DNA from: Hortaea werneckii
Taxonomy: Eukaryota; Ascomycota; Dothideomycetes; Mycosphaerellales; Teratosphaeriaceae
Direction: 5' to 3'
Assembly (NCBI GenBank): GCA_037044905.1
Contig: JBAOKB010000048.1
Coordinates: 62,001-126,000, forward strand
Length of the DNA: 64,000 nt
In this document: positions 1-10,700 of the stretch, in pieces
Layout: each line of letters begins with the position of its first letter
Numbering within the stretch: position 1 is the first letter of the stretch
Notes under the pieces: model-generated
The model's database searches: none
What the model saw: the letters and a program-made list of their open reading frames with translations, nothing else
Told to the model about the DNA's origin: nothing
Made by a program: the position numbers and the translations under genes

Positions 1-253
1 ATATTGATGGACTTGCTTATCAAACTCAAGCCCCTTCCCTGGCCAATTCCCAGGTTCCACCTCCAATCTCCATGAAATCCTACCCCCACCGCTCATAAAG
101 CAACCCACCCCCAGCGGATTGCTTGTCTAGCTTGTGTGGGCACTTCAAATTCTCCACCCTCCTCCGTCTGAACATCATCTCCTCTCTTCAACGGTATCAT
201 CGTTCTATAACAATGTGAGCACCCACATAGAAATCCGCTCACCCTATCCCAGA

Positions 254-835
254 ATGAGCGGAGACAAGATCAAATCCAAGGATCTGTCCTACGACTCCTC
301 CCTACCCCCCTTCCTACAGCGTCTCCGCGACCAGAACTCAGGCCGGGACACGGACCGTCATGAGCGCGAGATAGCGCGGCCAAAGGGGAAGAAAGACCCT
401 CAGGCCGAAGAGGAAGATGGTCCGACCGTTGTCGATGACAGCGGGGAGACGTTGACCAAGGAGCAGCTAGCTTCGATGAATGAAGCGAATGAGGAAAAGG
501 AGCGGAGCGAGTCCAACGTAGGCGGCTCAGTCAAAGGCAAGTTGGACAACGCCGGCGATGTCGTGGCGTTGTCCGGTGCACTACCTGACGATGAGCCGAC
601 GAGGAAAGGAGATACAGTGACAGAAGGCAAAGCAGTCAAAAAGAGAAAAGTTGGGAAGGTGGTGGGAGGGGATGAACACGAAGAGGAGGGAGAAAAGGGT
701 GGTGAGAAAGCCCGCAAACCGTCTGATCCAGCCGCTTCGACAGGCGAGAAGGAGTCGGCGGGGAAGAAAATTAAGAAGAAGGCCAAGCAGATCAAGTTGG
801 CTTTTAATGATGATGATGATGATCATGATGGCTGA
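254..835 (+). CDS. DUF4604-domain nuclear-type basic/acidic protein
   Basis: A 193-residue intronless protein of unknown function. The first 20 residues after the start contain the block SYDSSLPPFLQRLR, which is the hallmark of the fungal and animal DUF4604 family. The rest is low complexity: alternating acidic and lysine-rich stretches, KKRK and KKIKKKAK clusters that could serve as nuclear localisation signals, and a C-terminal run of aspartates. An in-frame ATG lies 40 codons upstream at 134, but the conserved block starts right after the ATG at 254, so I prefer that one. It converges with the Dsc1 gene on the other strand. Family assignment is from the N-terminal motif only. Confidence 0.75.
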   Translation: MSGDKIKSKDLSYDSSLPPFLQRLRDQNSGRDTDRHEREIARPKGKKDPQAEEEDGPTVVDDSGETLTKEQLASMNEANEEKERSESNVGGSVKGKLDNAGDVVALSGALPDDEPTRKGDTVTEGKAVKKRKVGKVVGGDEHEEEGEKGGEKARKPSDPAASTGEKESAGKKIKKKAKQIKLAFNDDDDDHDG

Positions 836-1249
836 GAAGCGAGTACGCGTTGTGCTTGTCAGTTAGTTGGCCTTAGAGCTACGGCAATGATTGGACATCA
901 TCATCAACATGCCTCCAACACCATTCTCAGGTGTTACATCCATCGCGATCGCGACATGGTAAGTCCATCTTCTCCAAAATACTCCCCCTCACCTGTACTG
1001 CAATGATGATAGCTTAAAAAATTATATTGGAGCTGTCCTATACCCGTCCTCAAAAACGGGAAGTGAGGACAAAATTTATACGCGCTTGGTTGGCTGAACA
1101 CCGCATACTATTTAATTTCGCTACTGCCTTGACGAAGTTCTGTATCGAAGATCACCCATGACTAACGTCAGCCAAGCAGGTAGACACCCCTCATCATCAT
1201 CATCAGTGATGTACTCAGATATTTCGGGGGCGCTAGATAGAAAATTTCA

Positions 1250-1280
<31 letters not shown>

Positions 1281-1603
1281 ATATGTTGTTCGTGGGAGGG
1301 TGTAACATGACGAGCGAATGTTCTTACTGTTATTGAAGGATCTCGGCGTGCTGTTTGTTAGTCGTTTTGAAAGGTTCCAAGCATACAAACAATAGAGCAA
1401 AGAGTTTGTGATCAGAGGTGAGCGTTTTTGAAATATTTGATCGTGCGAACAGGTAGAGCAAAGAGCTGTCGATCAGGGATGGGCAATATCAAATGGGTTT
1501 TGAGAGCCTATGACATGGAGAGACGGAAGAGTCACAAAAGAAGATCAGATCTCGAGACTGTTAGACAAATCATAGTAGAAGTTCATCCCCCTTCGGCAGA
1601 CAT
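836..1603. other. convergent intergenic region with a 30-nt G tract
   Basis: The 3' ends of the DUF4604 and Dsc1 genes face each other here. No coding potential is convincing. The region carries an uninterrupted run of 30 G (1250-1279) and a short CAT/ATC repeat near 1190. Confidence 0.7.
1250..1279 (+). repeat. poly-G homopolymer, 30 nt
   Basis: Thirty consecutive G residues on the + strand. It may be genuine (a quadruplex-forming tract) or an assembly or base-calling artefact. A similar 29-nt tract of C lies at 25758-25786. Confidence 0.95.
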
Positions 1604-4222
1604 CTACAACGGCGGAAGCGTCTCCCTACATATCGGACACTGGAGCCTATACTTCATCCAGCCTTCCAAGCAAGCACTATGGAAGATATGACGACACGGC
1701 GTAACCATATAATTCCTCCGCGCCAGAAGCCCACCGGCCAGCGTATTATCGCTTGCGCCTCCGGCCTCAACAACAGGGACTTCAAGATCTTGCATGCAGA
1801 TAGCACAGTCGAACATCCGTTTACCCTTCTGCTTCGATTCCTTCGGCATCGAGCCTCTCCGCGCAGCGGTAGGAGATCCAAGCGAAGCGCGTCGCTCAGC
1901 CAGAGGCGACGAGGGCGCAGAGCCTGCCGTAGCTTCGGAGAAACCAATCGGCATCGTTGCGCCTTCTTCATCCTCGCGCAGGACGGGATGGTAGTCATAA
2001 GCCGGTGGAGCCCAATCCTTGCGCACGAACCATCGGGGTCCTATCAGTTCCTGGGAGCCGAGTATGACGACTTGTATCCAGATCCAGATAGCGAGGATAG
2101 CCAGGCTATAGTAGTCGCGTTTCGCGAAAAGGACGTTATGTTCGTAGCCGTAGAAGTAAGCAAAAGGTACCAGACGCAGGACACTTTGCCCGAGGACAAA
2201 CTCCCAGTTCAGGGCATGTCGACAGTTGCGCTGGATATTGCGGTTGATTTGTGGAATCCAGAAGGAGAAGTAGATTAGTCCAAGAGTTGTGAAGTAGACT
2301 CTTCGGATTTCAGCAGGCCATGATGCCGCGTTCAGGCTGATGAAGAGCGTAGCAAGGAGCAGCAGGTAGAATTTCGTGTAGAGCGATCCAAAGCTTGCAG
2401 TCTGTGGCTCTGGCTGTGCTCCCGCTTGAGTGGTAGTTTGAGTGTCCCCTACAGATTCGAGCCCTTCCTGGTCCGAAGGCATGAACACTGGAGTGGCCCA
2501 AGTATCGTTTGGTCTTTGCGCGGTGACTGGCAGAGGCAGCGATCCGGGTGTTGTTTGAGGTGCCGTCTGCGGGGCAGCTGGCGTTGGAGAGTTGGTGTTC
2601 CCATTACCCTCACCTGGTGTAGCTTGCGTCTGCTCAGTAGCAGTCGACTGGTCGCTGTTGGCGGTAGTGGCTCCAGTTCTGCTTCTTCTCTCGGACTGGT
2701 AACGCTGCACTGCTGCGACCAGTCTCTCATGCCTCTGTCTTTCCTCTTCGGCTTCCTCACGTGCCCGACGCGCTCGCTCTGGTGCCTGCACAGTCCAAAT
2801 GTCCAGGATGAAGCGCATGCCGAAGAAAGAGACGCTCACAAATGCGAGGAAAGCTGTACCCATGAGGTTGACCCATAGACCAGTAACAAACAAACTGATC
2901 AGCAAAAAGGTCATGGTGGTGAAACCATCCCCTAGAGAGAGCATGGCAATAGTGTAGAAGCTGATCCTGCTACGTGTAGAAGGTGTGCTAGCTTCACGCA
3001 TCTGCCTCTTCAATAAAATGATCTGCACTCCGAGCGCGAGCGTAAACACAAGCAGATGATGCCGACCGTTACCATACAACGCCTCAATCTTCGGGCCATA
3101 GAGATGCCTTCCCTCCTGAGGCACATAGTCCGGCTCGCCTTTTGATTCCAGAACGTAACCACAATCTGGCGAGAACGCCAGCATAGAGAAGCGCATCTCG
3201 GGCGCCGAAGGCAGGAAAGCACCGGAAGGGAAGCGCAGCTCACGCTCAAGGAACGAAAGTATCGCTGTTGAGGGTGCTGCTGCCGGTAATCCAGAGGCAG
3301 GATGTTGTTGAAGGTACACAATGAGCTCACAGCTTGGGTTCTCGAATGCGTCTGGTGCACTGCCTTCCATAGTCGCCGCCCACGGATTAAGCGAGATCAG
3401 GTCACGATCCTGCTGCAGCTCAATTACACGAGATATCGAATCGTTGAGCAAAGCCTTCGCCTCGTTGAATGTGGACTCTGAGAGAGCGAAGTGCGGTGAC
3501 ATGAAGATTCCGGCGTGCTTGCTGCTGGTGGTGGTCATGATAGCCTGGCCCAGGTTTGGCAAGTAAAACCCTTGGACTTGCAGTTCGTGCTCATTACCAT
3601 TGCTTGCATCTTTGAGTGATATATCTGCGCCGATACCGGTGGCGTTGTAGGCATGCGGTGCAGCATCGTAGTGGACTGGCTGCTCGCGTTCTCTGAAGCG
3701 GACGCTGAGCTCGCCCTCGGTGCCAGTAATGTTGCGATCAAAGAAACGCGGTCGAGGCCGATGAAACGGATTCGGCGGAGCGTAGTCGGTGAGGTTCAGT
3801 TGTGGGATCGGTACTTCGTCTTGGATCTTGGAGCGAACCCATTGGCCATGCAAGAAGCCGGTCACATTGTGGTAGAGGGCTATGGCCGGATCCAAGGGTT
3901 GGCCTTCCAAGGCCGCGTGCCCAGTGTCCCCTAGCGCGTATTCCAGTTGCCAGGTAGCCCTCTCTTTGACCTTGGGCAGTGCATCCCAAGCATAGCTCCG
4001 GTTTCCCTCAAGGCCAGAAAGGTTCAACGCATTGTGGTTGGGGAAGTCGCCATAGGACGACGCTTGCAGCACCCCTAGTGACCTCTGCTCATCTGCTATC
4101 GCATCTTCGATTGTCGGTTGCTGACGAAAGCGTCGAGAGGGCGATTGGACGGGATCGGGCGAGAAGAAGATGAAGCCGATGATGAGCAAAGGGATGATGA
4201 GACCGCGTCGGTCTTGTGCCAT
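1604..4222 (-). CDS. dsc1: Dsc E3 ubiquitin ligase complex subunit 1 (Tul1-like), RING membrane protein
   Basis: An 872-residue intronless protein matching the Golgi Dsc/Tul1 ubiquitin ligase, which ubiquitinates membrane proteins and, in many fungi, is needed for SREBP cleavage. It begins with a signal-anchor (LIIPLLIIGFIFF, about residues 9-21). A long lumenal domain of about 370 residues with several N-x-S/T sites follows. Then come several membrane segments: first near residue 390, a cluster at about 420-475, and four more between about 610 and 725. A low-complexity cytosolic linker rich in Q, T and P separates the two clusters. The C-terminus is a RING finger at about 806-865: CAIC, then CRHIFH, SACLEGW and CPIC, all eight ligands present. 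The reading frame is intact. The 3' end converges with the DUF4604 gene. Confidence 0.93.
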   Translation of the reverse strand: MAQDRRGLIIPLLIIGFIFFSPDPVQSPSRRFRQQPTIEDAIADEQRSLGVLQASSYGDFPNHNALNLSGLEGNRSYAWDALPKVKERATWQLEYALGDTGHAALEGQPLDPAIALYHNVTGFLHGQWVRSKIQDEVPIPQLNLTDYAPPNPFHRPRPRFFDRNITGTEGELSVRFREREQPVHYDAAPHAYNATGIGADISLKDASNGNEHELQVQGFYLPNLGQAIMTTTSSKHAGIFMSPHFALSESTFNEAKALLNDSISRVIELQQDRDLISLNPWAATMEGSAPDAFENPSCELIVYLQQHPASGLPAAAPSTAILSFLERELRFPSGAFLPSAPEMRFSMLAFSPDCGYVLESKGEPDYVPQEGRHLYGPKIEALYGNGRHHLLVFTLALGVQIILLKRQMREASTPSTRSRISFYTIAMLSLGDGFTTMTFLLISLFVTGLWVNLMGTAFLAFVSVSFFGMRFILDIWTVQAPERARRAREEAEEERQRHERLVAAVQRYQSERRSRTGATTANSDQSTATEQTQATPGEGNGNTNSPTPAAPQTAPQTTPGSLPLPVTAQRPNDTWATPVFMPSDQEGLESVGDTQTTTQAGAQPEPQTASFGSLYTKFYLLLLATLFISLNAASWPAEIRRVYFTTLGLIYFSFWIPQINRNIQRNCRHALNWEFVLGQSVLRLVPFAYFYGYEHNVLFAKRDYYSLAILAIWIWIQVVILGSQELIGPRWFVRKDWAPPAYDYHPVLREDEEGATMPIGFSEATAGSAPSSPLAERRASLGSPTAARRGSMPKESKQKGKRMFDCAICMQDLEVPVVEAGGASDNTLAGGLLARRNYMVTPCRHIFHSACLEGWMKYRLQCPICRETLPPL

Positions 4223-5394
4223 GTGCGGTTACAAGGGGCGGTGGTGTAGGTGATCAGCGAATGTCCATCGCGCTTTCGGAGACAAGGCCGCTTCAGCTGA
4301 AGACTTGGTGGAAGAGTCTGCGGCTACGATTGACAGCTATCTCCCATTGTTATCGAGCATACAGAATCCCAAGATGGTGGCATACGGTGGAGGTACAACA
4401 GCTTGTCGGCTGCCATGCCCCTCAAGCAACAGCGTGGAGCCGAGCATCATCATCATCTCAGGTCGGGAGGGCCGGCTCGCCGGGGGAACGCTCTGAAGCG
4501 GCTTCGTCCAGATCAATGCTGGAACCATACTACTGTACGTACATGTACATAATACTGTTCTATTGTATACGTCTCCTCTCATCAGAACACACACCACCAC
4601 AGCGTCGTCAAGCCTGCAACGCCGCCTTTGAGCGTGCTCGCAGGGTTGAACATTATGTAGGGTTCAAGACCTGTCCGCATACAGCTATCCTGCCTACCAA
4701 GGTACTATCACAACATCTCCGCTCCCTTGTCGAATCAGATCCAGCCATCGAACACTCCCGATCACTATAGCATCTGATTTGACCTGCTCAGCTGCAGTGC
4801 TTTAGGAAATGATGACAGGACGAATGTGAGTTCAGTCGCTGTCACAAGACCCAACAGGCATTCCTCGTTCACCAGGAATTGACGACTGGTCTTTGAACGC
4901 CTTTCTTGCTACGAGCAACCTGTGACAAGATGGTCAAGCCGTCTGCATCATGACATGATACTGCCAGTCACTCTGGACATGTCACGACCTTTCGATTCAA
5001 CACATTTTGAAGTTTCTTCCATCTAGTAACAATTGGCATCCAAGGCCTCTGGGACGATTCAGACGCCGGCCCTGCACAGCAAAAAGCAGTTGAGTATTGG
5101 AGTAGCACTTCCCATCCATGCCAAAGCCTTCTGGACATGAAACGTGCCTCTCAATCTCCACATCTTTTAATCTGGCTGTCTTGCTTGAGGCTCATCTGGG
5201 CTTGACAACGGTTGCAAATTGCATCTTTTGGCGTCTTTTCTTCCAACTCTGCATTTCATGGGCACTTATCTGCGTGCAAACATATAGCACTTGTGCGACA
5301 GACTAGAACGTGACAAAGGCGATGTAAGCAGGAGTGAAACCACACAGTGTCAACGCAAACAACAAATGGGGAGAAAGGCAAGAAAATAACAAGG
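4223..5394. other. 5' region of dsc1 up to the AT-rich island
   Basis: Normal-composition sequence between the dsc1 start and the sharp switch to AT-rich DNA near 5395. Short open frames are present (for example 4216-4770 and 5118-5306 on +), but none has a recognisable domain or supporting splice structure. It presumably contains the dsc1 promoter. Confidence 0.6.
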
Positions 5395-6058
5395 ATCCCT
5401 AGAGAGCGAGCTTAAGGATAGCGCTAAGCTTGCTTTATAAGTATTTAATTAGCGTATAAGGTTATAAAAAGTTAGTAAAAGATTTACTTCTCTAACTTTT
5501 ATTTTATATAGTTTACTATTCTATTATAATAAGACATACCTATAATAGAAAAGAAAGTACGACATCCTTTATAGAATAAGCTACTATTTTATTTCCTTTA
5601 TAATAAAAATACTATTTATTATATAGGAACTATATAATTTAAGTATATTTTCCTTATCTTAAATCCGAATTTACTCCTATTAACTATTTTTACTTAATAA
5701 AAGGAAATTTACTTTAATATAGAAAATATAAACTTCCTTTTGTAACTACTATAATAATTTCTTTTATAATAAAAATACTATTTATTAGAAAAGAACTTAG
5801 TAGGTAGTTAGCCTATAAGTAGAGAGGTTTAAATAGGTTTTTTTTTATTATAAAGGCCTATTTTACTCCTATTAACTAGCCTATTTAATAAAAAAGAATC
5901 TAATTAAAAAGAGAAAATAGATTTCTCTTTTTATAAAGCAAAAGCTTAATAGGAGTAAATTTGTTTACTATTATAAAATAAATAATAGAATTAGTATAAA
6001 ACCCCCCTCTTTCGACGCTTTAGTTTAGTTCTCTTTCGATATTAATAATAGTAGTAGT

Positions 6059-6138
6059 AACTATAACTATAACTATAACTATAACTATAACTATAACTAT
6101 AACTATAACTATAACTATAACTATAACTATAACTATAA
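6059..6138. repeat. hexamer microsatellite (AACTAT)n, about 13 units
   Basis: About 80 bp of a near-perfect hexanucleotide array of unit AACTAT, inside the AT-rich island. It is flanked on both sides by shorter runs of TAG, TAT and ACT trinucleotides up to about 6205. It does not match the TTAGGG telomere repeat. Confidence 0.95.
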
Positions 6139-7260
6139 TAGTAGTAGTATTAGTATTACTATTACTATTACTACTATTACTACTATTACTACTACTACTA
6201 CTATTAAAATAGCTTATTATAATACTCTTACTATCTTCTCTATCCTTTTTAAGACTTTTATAGTCTCTATTACTACTACTATACTTTAGGGCTATTAGTA
6301 TAGTAGCGATTAGGCTATTATTCGCGAGTAGTAGAAGTAGGTTTTTCTTTTTAATAGTTACTATTTATTTTAGGACTAAATCTATACTAACTATTAATAT
6401 AGCTTCGAGCGCGATCTAGTAGTAGCCCTTTACCTTAATACCTATATTAACCTAGCTCTCTCCTCTCTTTCCTTAGCCTCCTTTACCTCCTTCTTATAGT
6501 CTCTCTTTCTAAATTATAATGTTAGGTTAGCGCTAGCTACCGCTATAACTATTAATAATAATAACAACAATAATAATAATACTAATAGCTTTAGCCTAGA
6601 TAATAGCGCTACCTCTCTCTTTTTTACTAGTAATAGATAGTAGTAGTAATAGTAATAATAGTAGTAGTAGTAATAATAGCCTATAGTAGCTATCCTATGT
6701 TATTATAGCTATCTAGTTAGGTCTAATAACCTAATTTACTTTTACTAGTCTATATCCTCCTTTTAAGATAGATATATATTATAATACTAATATAATAATA
6801 ATTCTATTACTAAAGATTATTAGTAGTTAGTCTTATAGGTAAAGTAGAATACTATAAGCTATACTAATAAGTATAAGTACTTAATAGTAGGTAAAGTATA
6901 GGAGCTAGGTATTTCTCTACGCGCGCCTTATAGGTATTATATAGCTTATAAATATAATAGAAACTATATAGTAGAATAGAGTTTAATATAATATAAGTAT
7001 TATATCTAAAATAATACTACTAAGGGAGTAGGTAGTATTTATAAATAGTTTAGAATAGCTAGCTTCTATAATATTTTTATTTTTACCCTTATTTTTAATA
7101 ATAATATTAAATAAATTTTTTTTCTTAGCTTAGAATCTCTATCTATATTTTTTTATAATATAACTAGGACTTAATAAAAGAGAAATAAATAGCCTAATAA
7201 AGTTATATAAGTAAATATTATAAAAGAGGGATAAAAAGAAAAGAGAGATAGAAAGAAAGA

Positions 7261-7750
7261 GAGGGTATAGATAAATATTCTTCTATAATAATAGCCCTTT
7301 ATATTATAAAAGAAATAAATAGGAGATAGATAGAGGGATAGGTAAGAATTCTTTTATAATAAGAGCCCTTTATATTAGAAGAGAAGTAGATAGGAGGTAG
7401 ATAAATAAATAGGTAGAAAGTAGATAGGTAAATAGCTAGAAAGTAGATAGAGGGATAGCTAAGAATTCTTTTATAATAATAGCCCTTCGTATTAAGAGAG
7501 AAATAGATAGAAGGTAGATAGAGAAATAAGAGAGAGGTAGATAAGGGATAAGGGGGACATAGATAAAGAATAAGTAAGAATTCTTTTATAATAAGGGTAG
7601 CTTATATTAGAGAGGAATAGATAGAAGGTAGATAAGGAAATAGGTAAGAGGTAGATAAGGAAATAAGGTAGAAGTAGATAAAGGATAGGTAGGAATTCTT
7701 TTATAATAAAGGAAGTTTATATTAGGAAGGAATATACTCCTATAATAGCA
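7261..7750. repeat. degenerate ~115 bp minisatellite within the AT island
   Basis: The core motif AATTCTTTTATAATAA recurs at 7347, 7464, 7579 and 7694, with a variant at about 7275, giving periods of about 72, 117, 115 and 115 bp. Each core is followed by a conserved TATTA and GAA box and then by purine-rich GTAGATA/GGGATA filler. Related cores recur near 13484 and 13526. Confidence 0.8.
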
Positions 7751-10700
7751 ACTCTACTATAATAATAGAGCCTAATTACTCGAGATAACTTACTAAATAT
7801 AATACTAGTTCTAGTTATTATTATATATAAAAGATATATCTATTAATTCTTTTTATAAATACTTAAAATTAAATATTTTCTTAAATATAAGATTTTAAAA
7901 GTAGTAGACTTATAATATAGCTATATATATAATTAATAAATCCTTTCGACTAAGAGATAGATCTAATACTATATATAGAACTATTATACTCTATAATTTA
8001 TAGATAATAATAGTATATATTAGGCGTACTAGAAACTAAGATTAGTATTATATTAATCTAGATAAATAGAATTTATATTATAAATAGAAAATAAGTATAA
8101 TATAGTATAGTTTAGACCTAAAAGTATACTCTTTAATAAAAGGCCTAGAATAATACTCCTATAATATAGCGACTAAGAGGTAGAAAGGCTAATTAAAGGG
8201 CTTAATAAGAGGATTACTTCTAGCGGTCTAGATAATATTATATAGCTAGTACTAGGTCCTATTAATAATACTACGCTTAGTCTAGAGATTCTTAAGGATT
8301 ATAAGTTTATAGCTAATACTAAGCTTAAGAAAAGGCTTAAGTATTTCTACCTCTTAAATAGAAATACTAGCTATAGTATTATTACTATAAAGCATATTTA
8401 CTTAAAAGAATAGTTATCTATTATTATATTAGAATATATAGTTAAACTCGTTAACTATAATATTTATAGAATATAGCTAGATAGTATTATTAAAAGATAA
8501 AACTTTAGAAAGGGAGAGTATAGACTAAGTAAGATTAGCAATTTATTCTTAATATATAGAGTGTTTATTAAAAGGGAATTACTAGATACTAGCTAGATAG
8601 AGTCTCCTAGTTAGACTAAGTAAACTAGTATAATTAAAGGCTCTCGAGTACTATAGAGAAGGCGAACTAAATAGGATCTTATTACTATTAAATAGTAAGT
8701 TTAATATTATAAAAAAAGCTATAGTAAAAATAAAAACTCTACTAATTTTTAGGGTATATAGCTCGTAAGGTATTATAGTAGTTATTAGCGAGATTAAGCT
8801 CTAAATCCTAATATTTATCCTCTCTACTAGGCTTATTAGTTTCTATCCTAACGTATCTCCTATATAATTAGGAAGGAATTATATATAAGTTAAAGTAGAG
8901 GGGTTTATTATAGATAGAAGGAAGTTACTAAAAATCCCTAAAAAGTAAAATACTAATACTATTAAATAGAATATCCTTAGCGAATACTTAATAGACTTAG
9001 AAATTAATAAAATAAAAGGTTTAAAGGCTAACTATACTCTTCTTATCGATAATAATATACTAAACCCTTCGTATCCTATCTTAAAAAGCTTAAGTAGCCT
9101 TTAACTATAGAGGCTTAAACTTCTTATTAACTAGTAATTTAAATATAGAATAGAATATACTATTACTAATATTAAACAACGCTACTCTAGTTAAGGCGTA
9201 CTATAGGAGTATATCTTTATACCTAGCGAGTGCCTAAAAATAAGCTAATAGTACTTAGATAATGAAAGATTTCCTAATACCTATATAGCTATTAATATTT
9301 ACTAATAATAGTAGTTAAATAAGACTATCTACTACTCTATAATAATAGGAGATTATTATATTATAAAAAAGTTTTTATTTTTTAGAAAGGGTATCGACTA
9401 CTTCTTAAGATTACTACTAAATAGTAGATACTATAGGATAGAGCTTCTAAATATAAGTCTACTAGTAAAACCCTAAATATATATTAAATATTAAATTAGG
9501 ATTATTATTTATAGTACGATATATATTAATATAGAAAGTCTAGTTATACTACTAGTCGCTAGTATAGTTACTAAAAGTGTCTAAATCCTTCTAGTAAATA
9601 GTAAGGTTATAAATAGTAGTCTCTCTAGCGAGTAGTATTATAGTAACTATTTTATCTAAATCTATAGAGAACTCTTTCTTAAAATTACTAATCTTAGCTT
9701 CTATATTAATAAGGCTAAAACTATTATAGAGGTAGTTACTATAATACTATATATAGAGCTAAAAGGTAGTAACCTAAATATCTATATCTCTTTATAGTAG
9801 AGATAAGTAATTATACTATAAATAGTAGAGAGCGATTTTAGTCTAATAAAAGTTTAGATAGTTATAAAAGCTTAGGAGATTCTTATATTATAATTAGTAT
9901 ATAATAACTTAAGGAGGCGCCTAAGGCTAAGGGTAATAGACCTACTATAAAGTATAGTTAAAGGTAGTTAGAAACTTAAATAGTATTATATCTTTATATA
10001 TCTTATAGTACTAGCTATATTTTTAATAGATAGATATATTATAATTCTCTTTAATACTATCCTTATTTAGGTTAATAACTTAGCTAATTTAATTTTTAAG
10101 ATAGTAATTAAAAAGAATAGCCTAATAACTACTATTAAATAGTAGAAGGCTAAAAAGAAGGTAGGATACCTCTTAAGTAAACTAATTATACTTACTAATA
10201 AAGCGATTTATTATTTTAATAATAATAGAAAGTACTAGTTAAGATAGATTTAGGTCCTAATTAGAATAATACTAATTAGAATAGAATTATTAACCTAATT
10301 CTAATTAAAGTAAAGGGTAACTAATTTCGTAATATTATAGTAAGATATAGTAGGGGTCTTATCTTTTATATAATACTTTATAATATAAGAGACAATAATA
10401 TAAAGGTTAATATAAGGAGTAAAATCTATATTAGCGCGCTATATAAGGATAGAAGTAGGATTATATTAATTTATTATAGGATTATTAGAGGTAGTATAGA
10501 AAGTCTAGTATTATTTATTCTAAAGCTTTCGTTCCTAATTAATAAAAAATATATTAAAAAGGAATTTAATATATCTCTTTATTAATATATACTTCTCTAA
10601 TTACTCGAGGGAAATAAAAATAACACTTTCTAAGCGCGTCTAGTAGATCTCTATTTCTCTACTAAAAGTAATAGCTCTCTAAGTAAATATATATCTAGTA

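Noticed and set aside
4216..4770. 184-codon open frame overlapping the dsc1 start region
   Set aside because: No recognisable domain and it overlaps the dsc1 start and promoter; likely chance.
5118..5306. Small hydrophobic open frame next to the AT island, effector-like position
   Set aside because: No clear signal peptide, only five scattered cysteines and no splice support; the location alone is not evidence.
6059..6138. Relic telomere array
   Set aside because: The unit AACTAT cannot be obtained from TTAGGG by C-to-T changes at CpA alone, and the flanks show no subtelomeric features.
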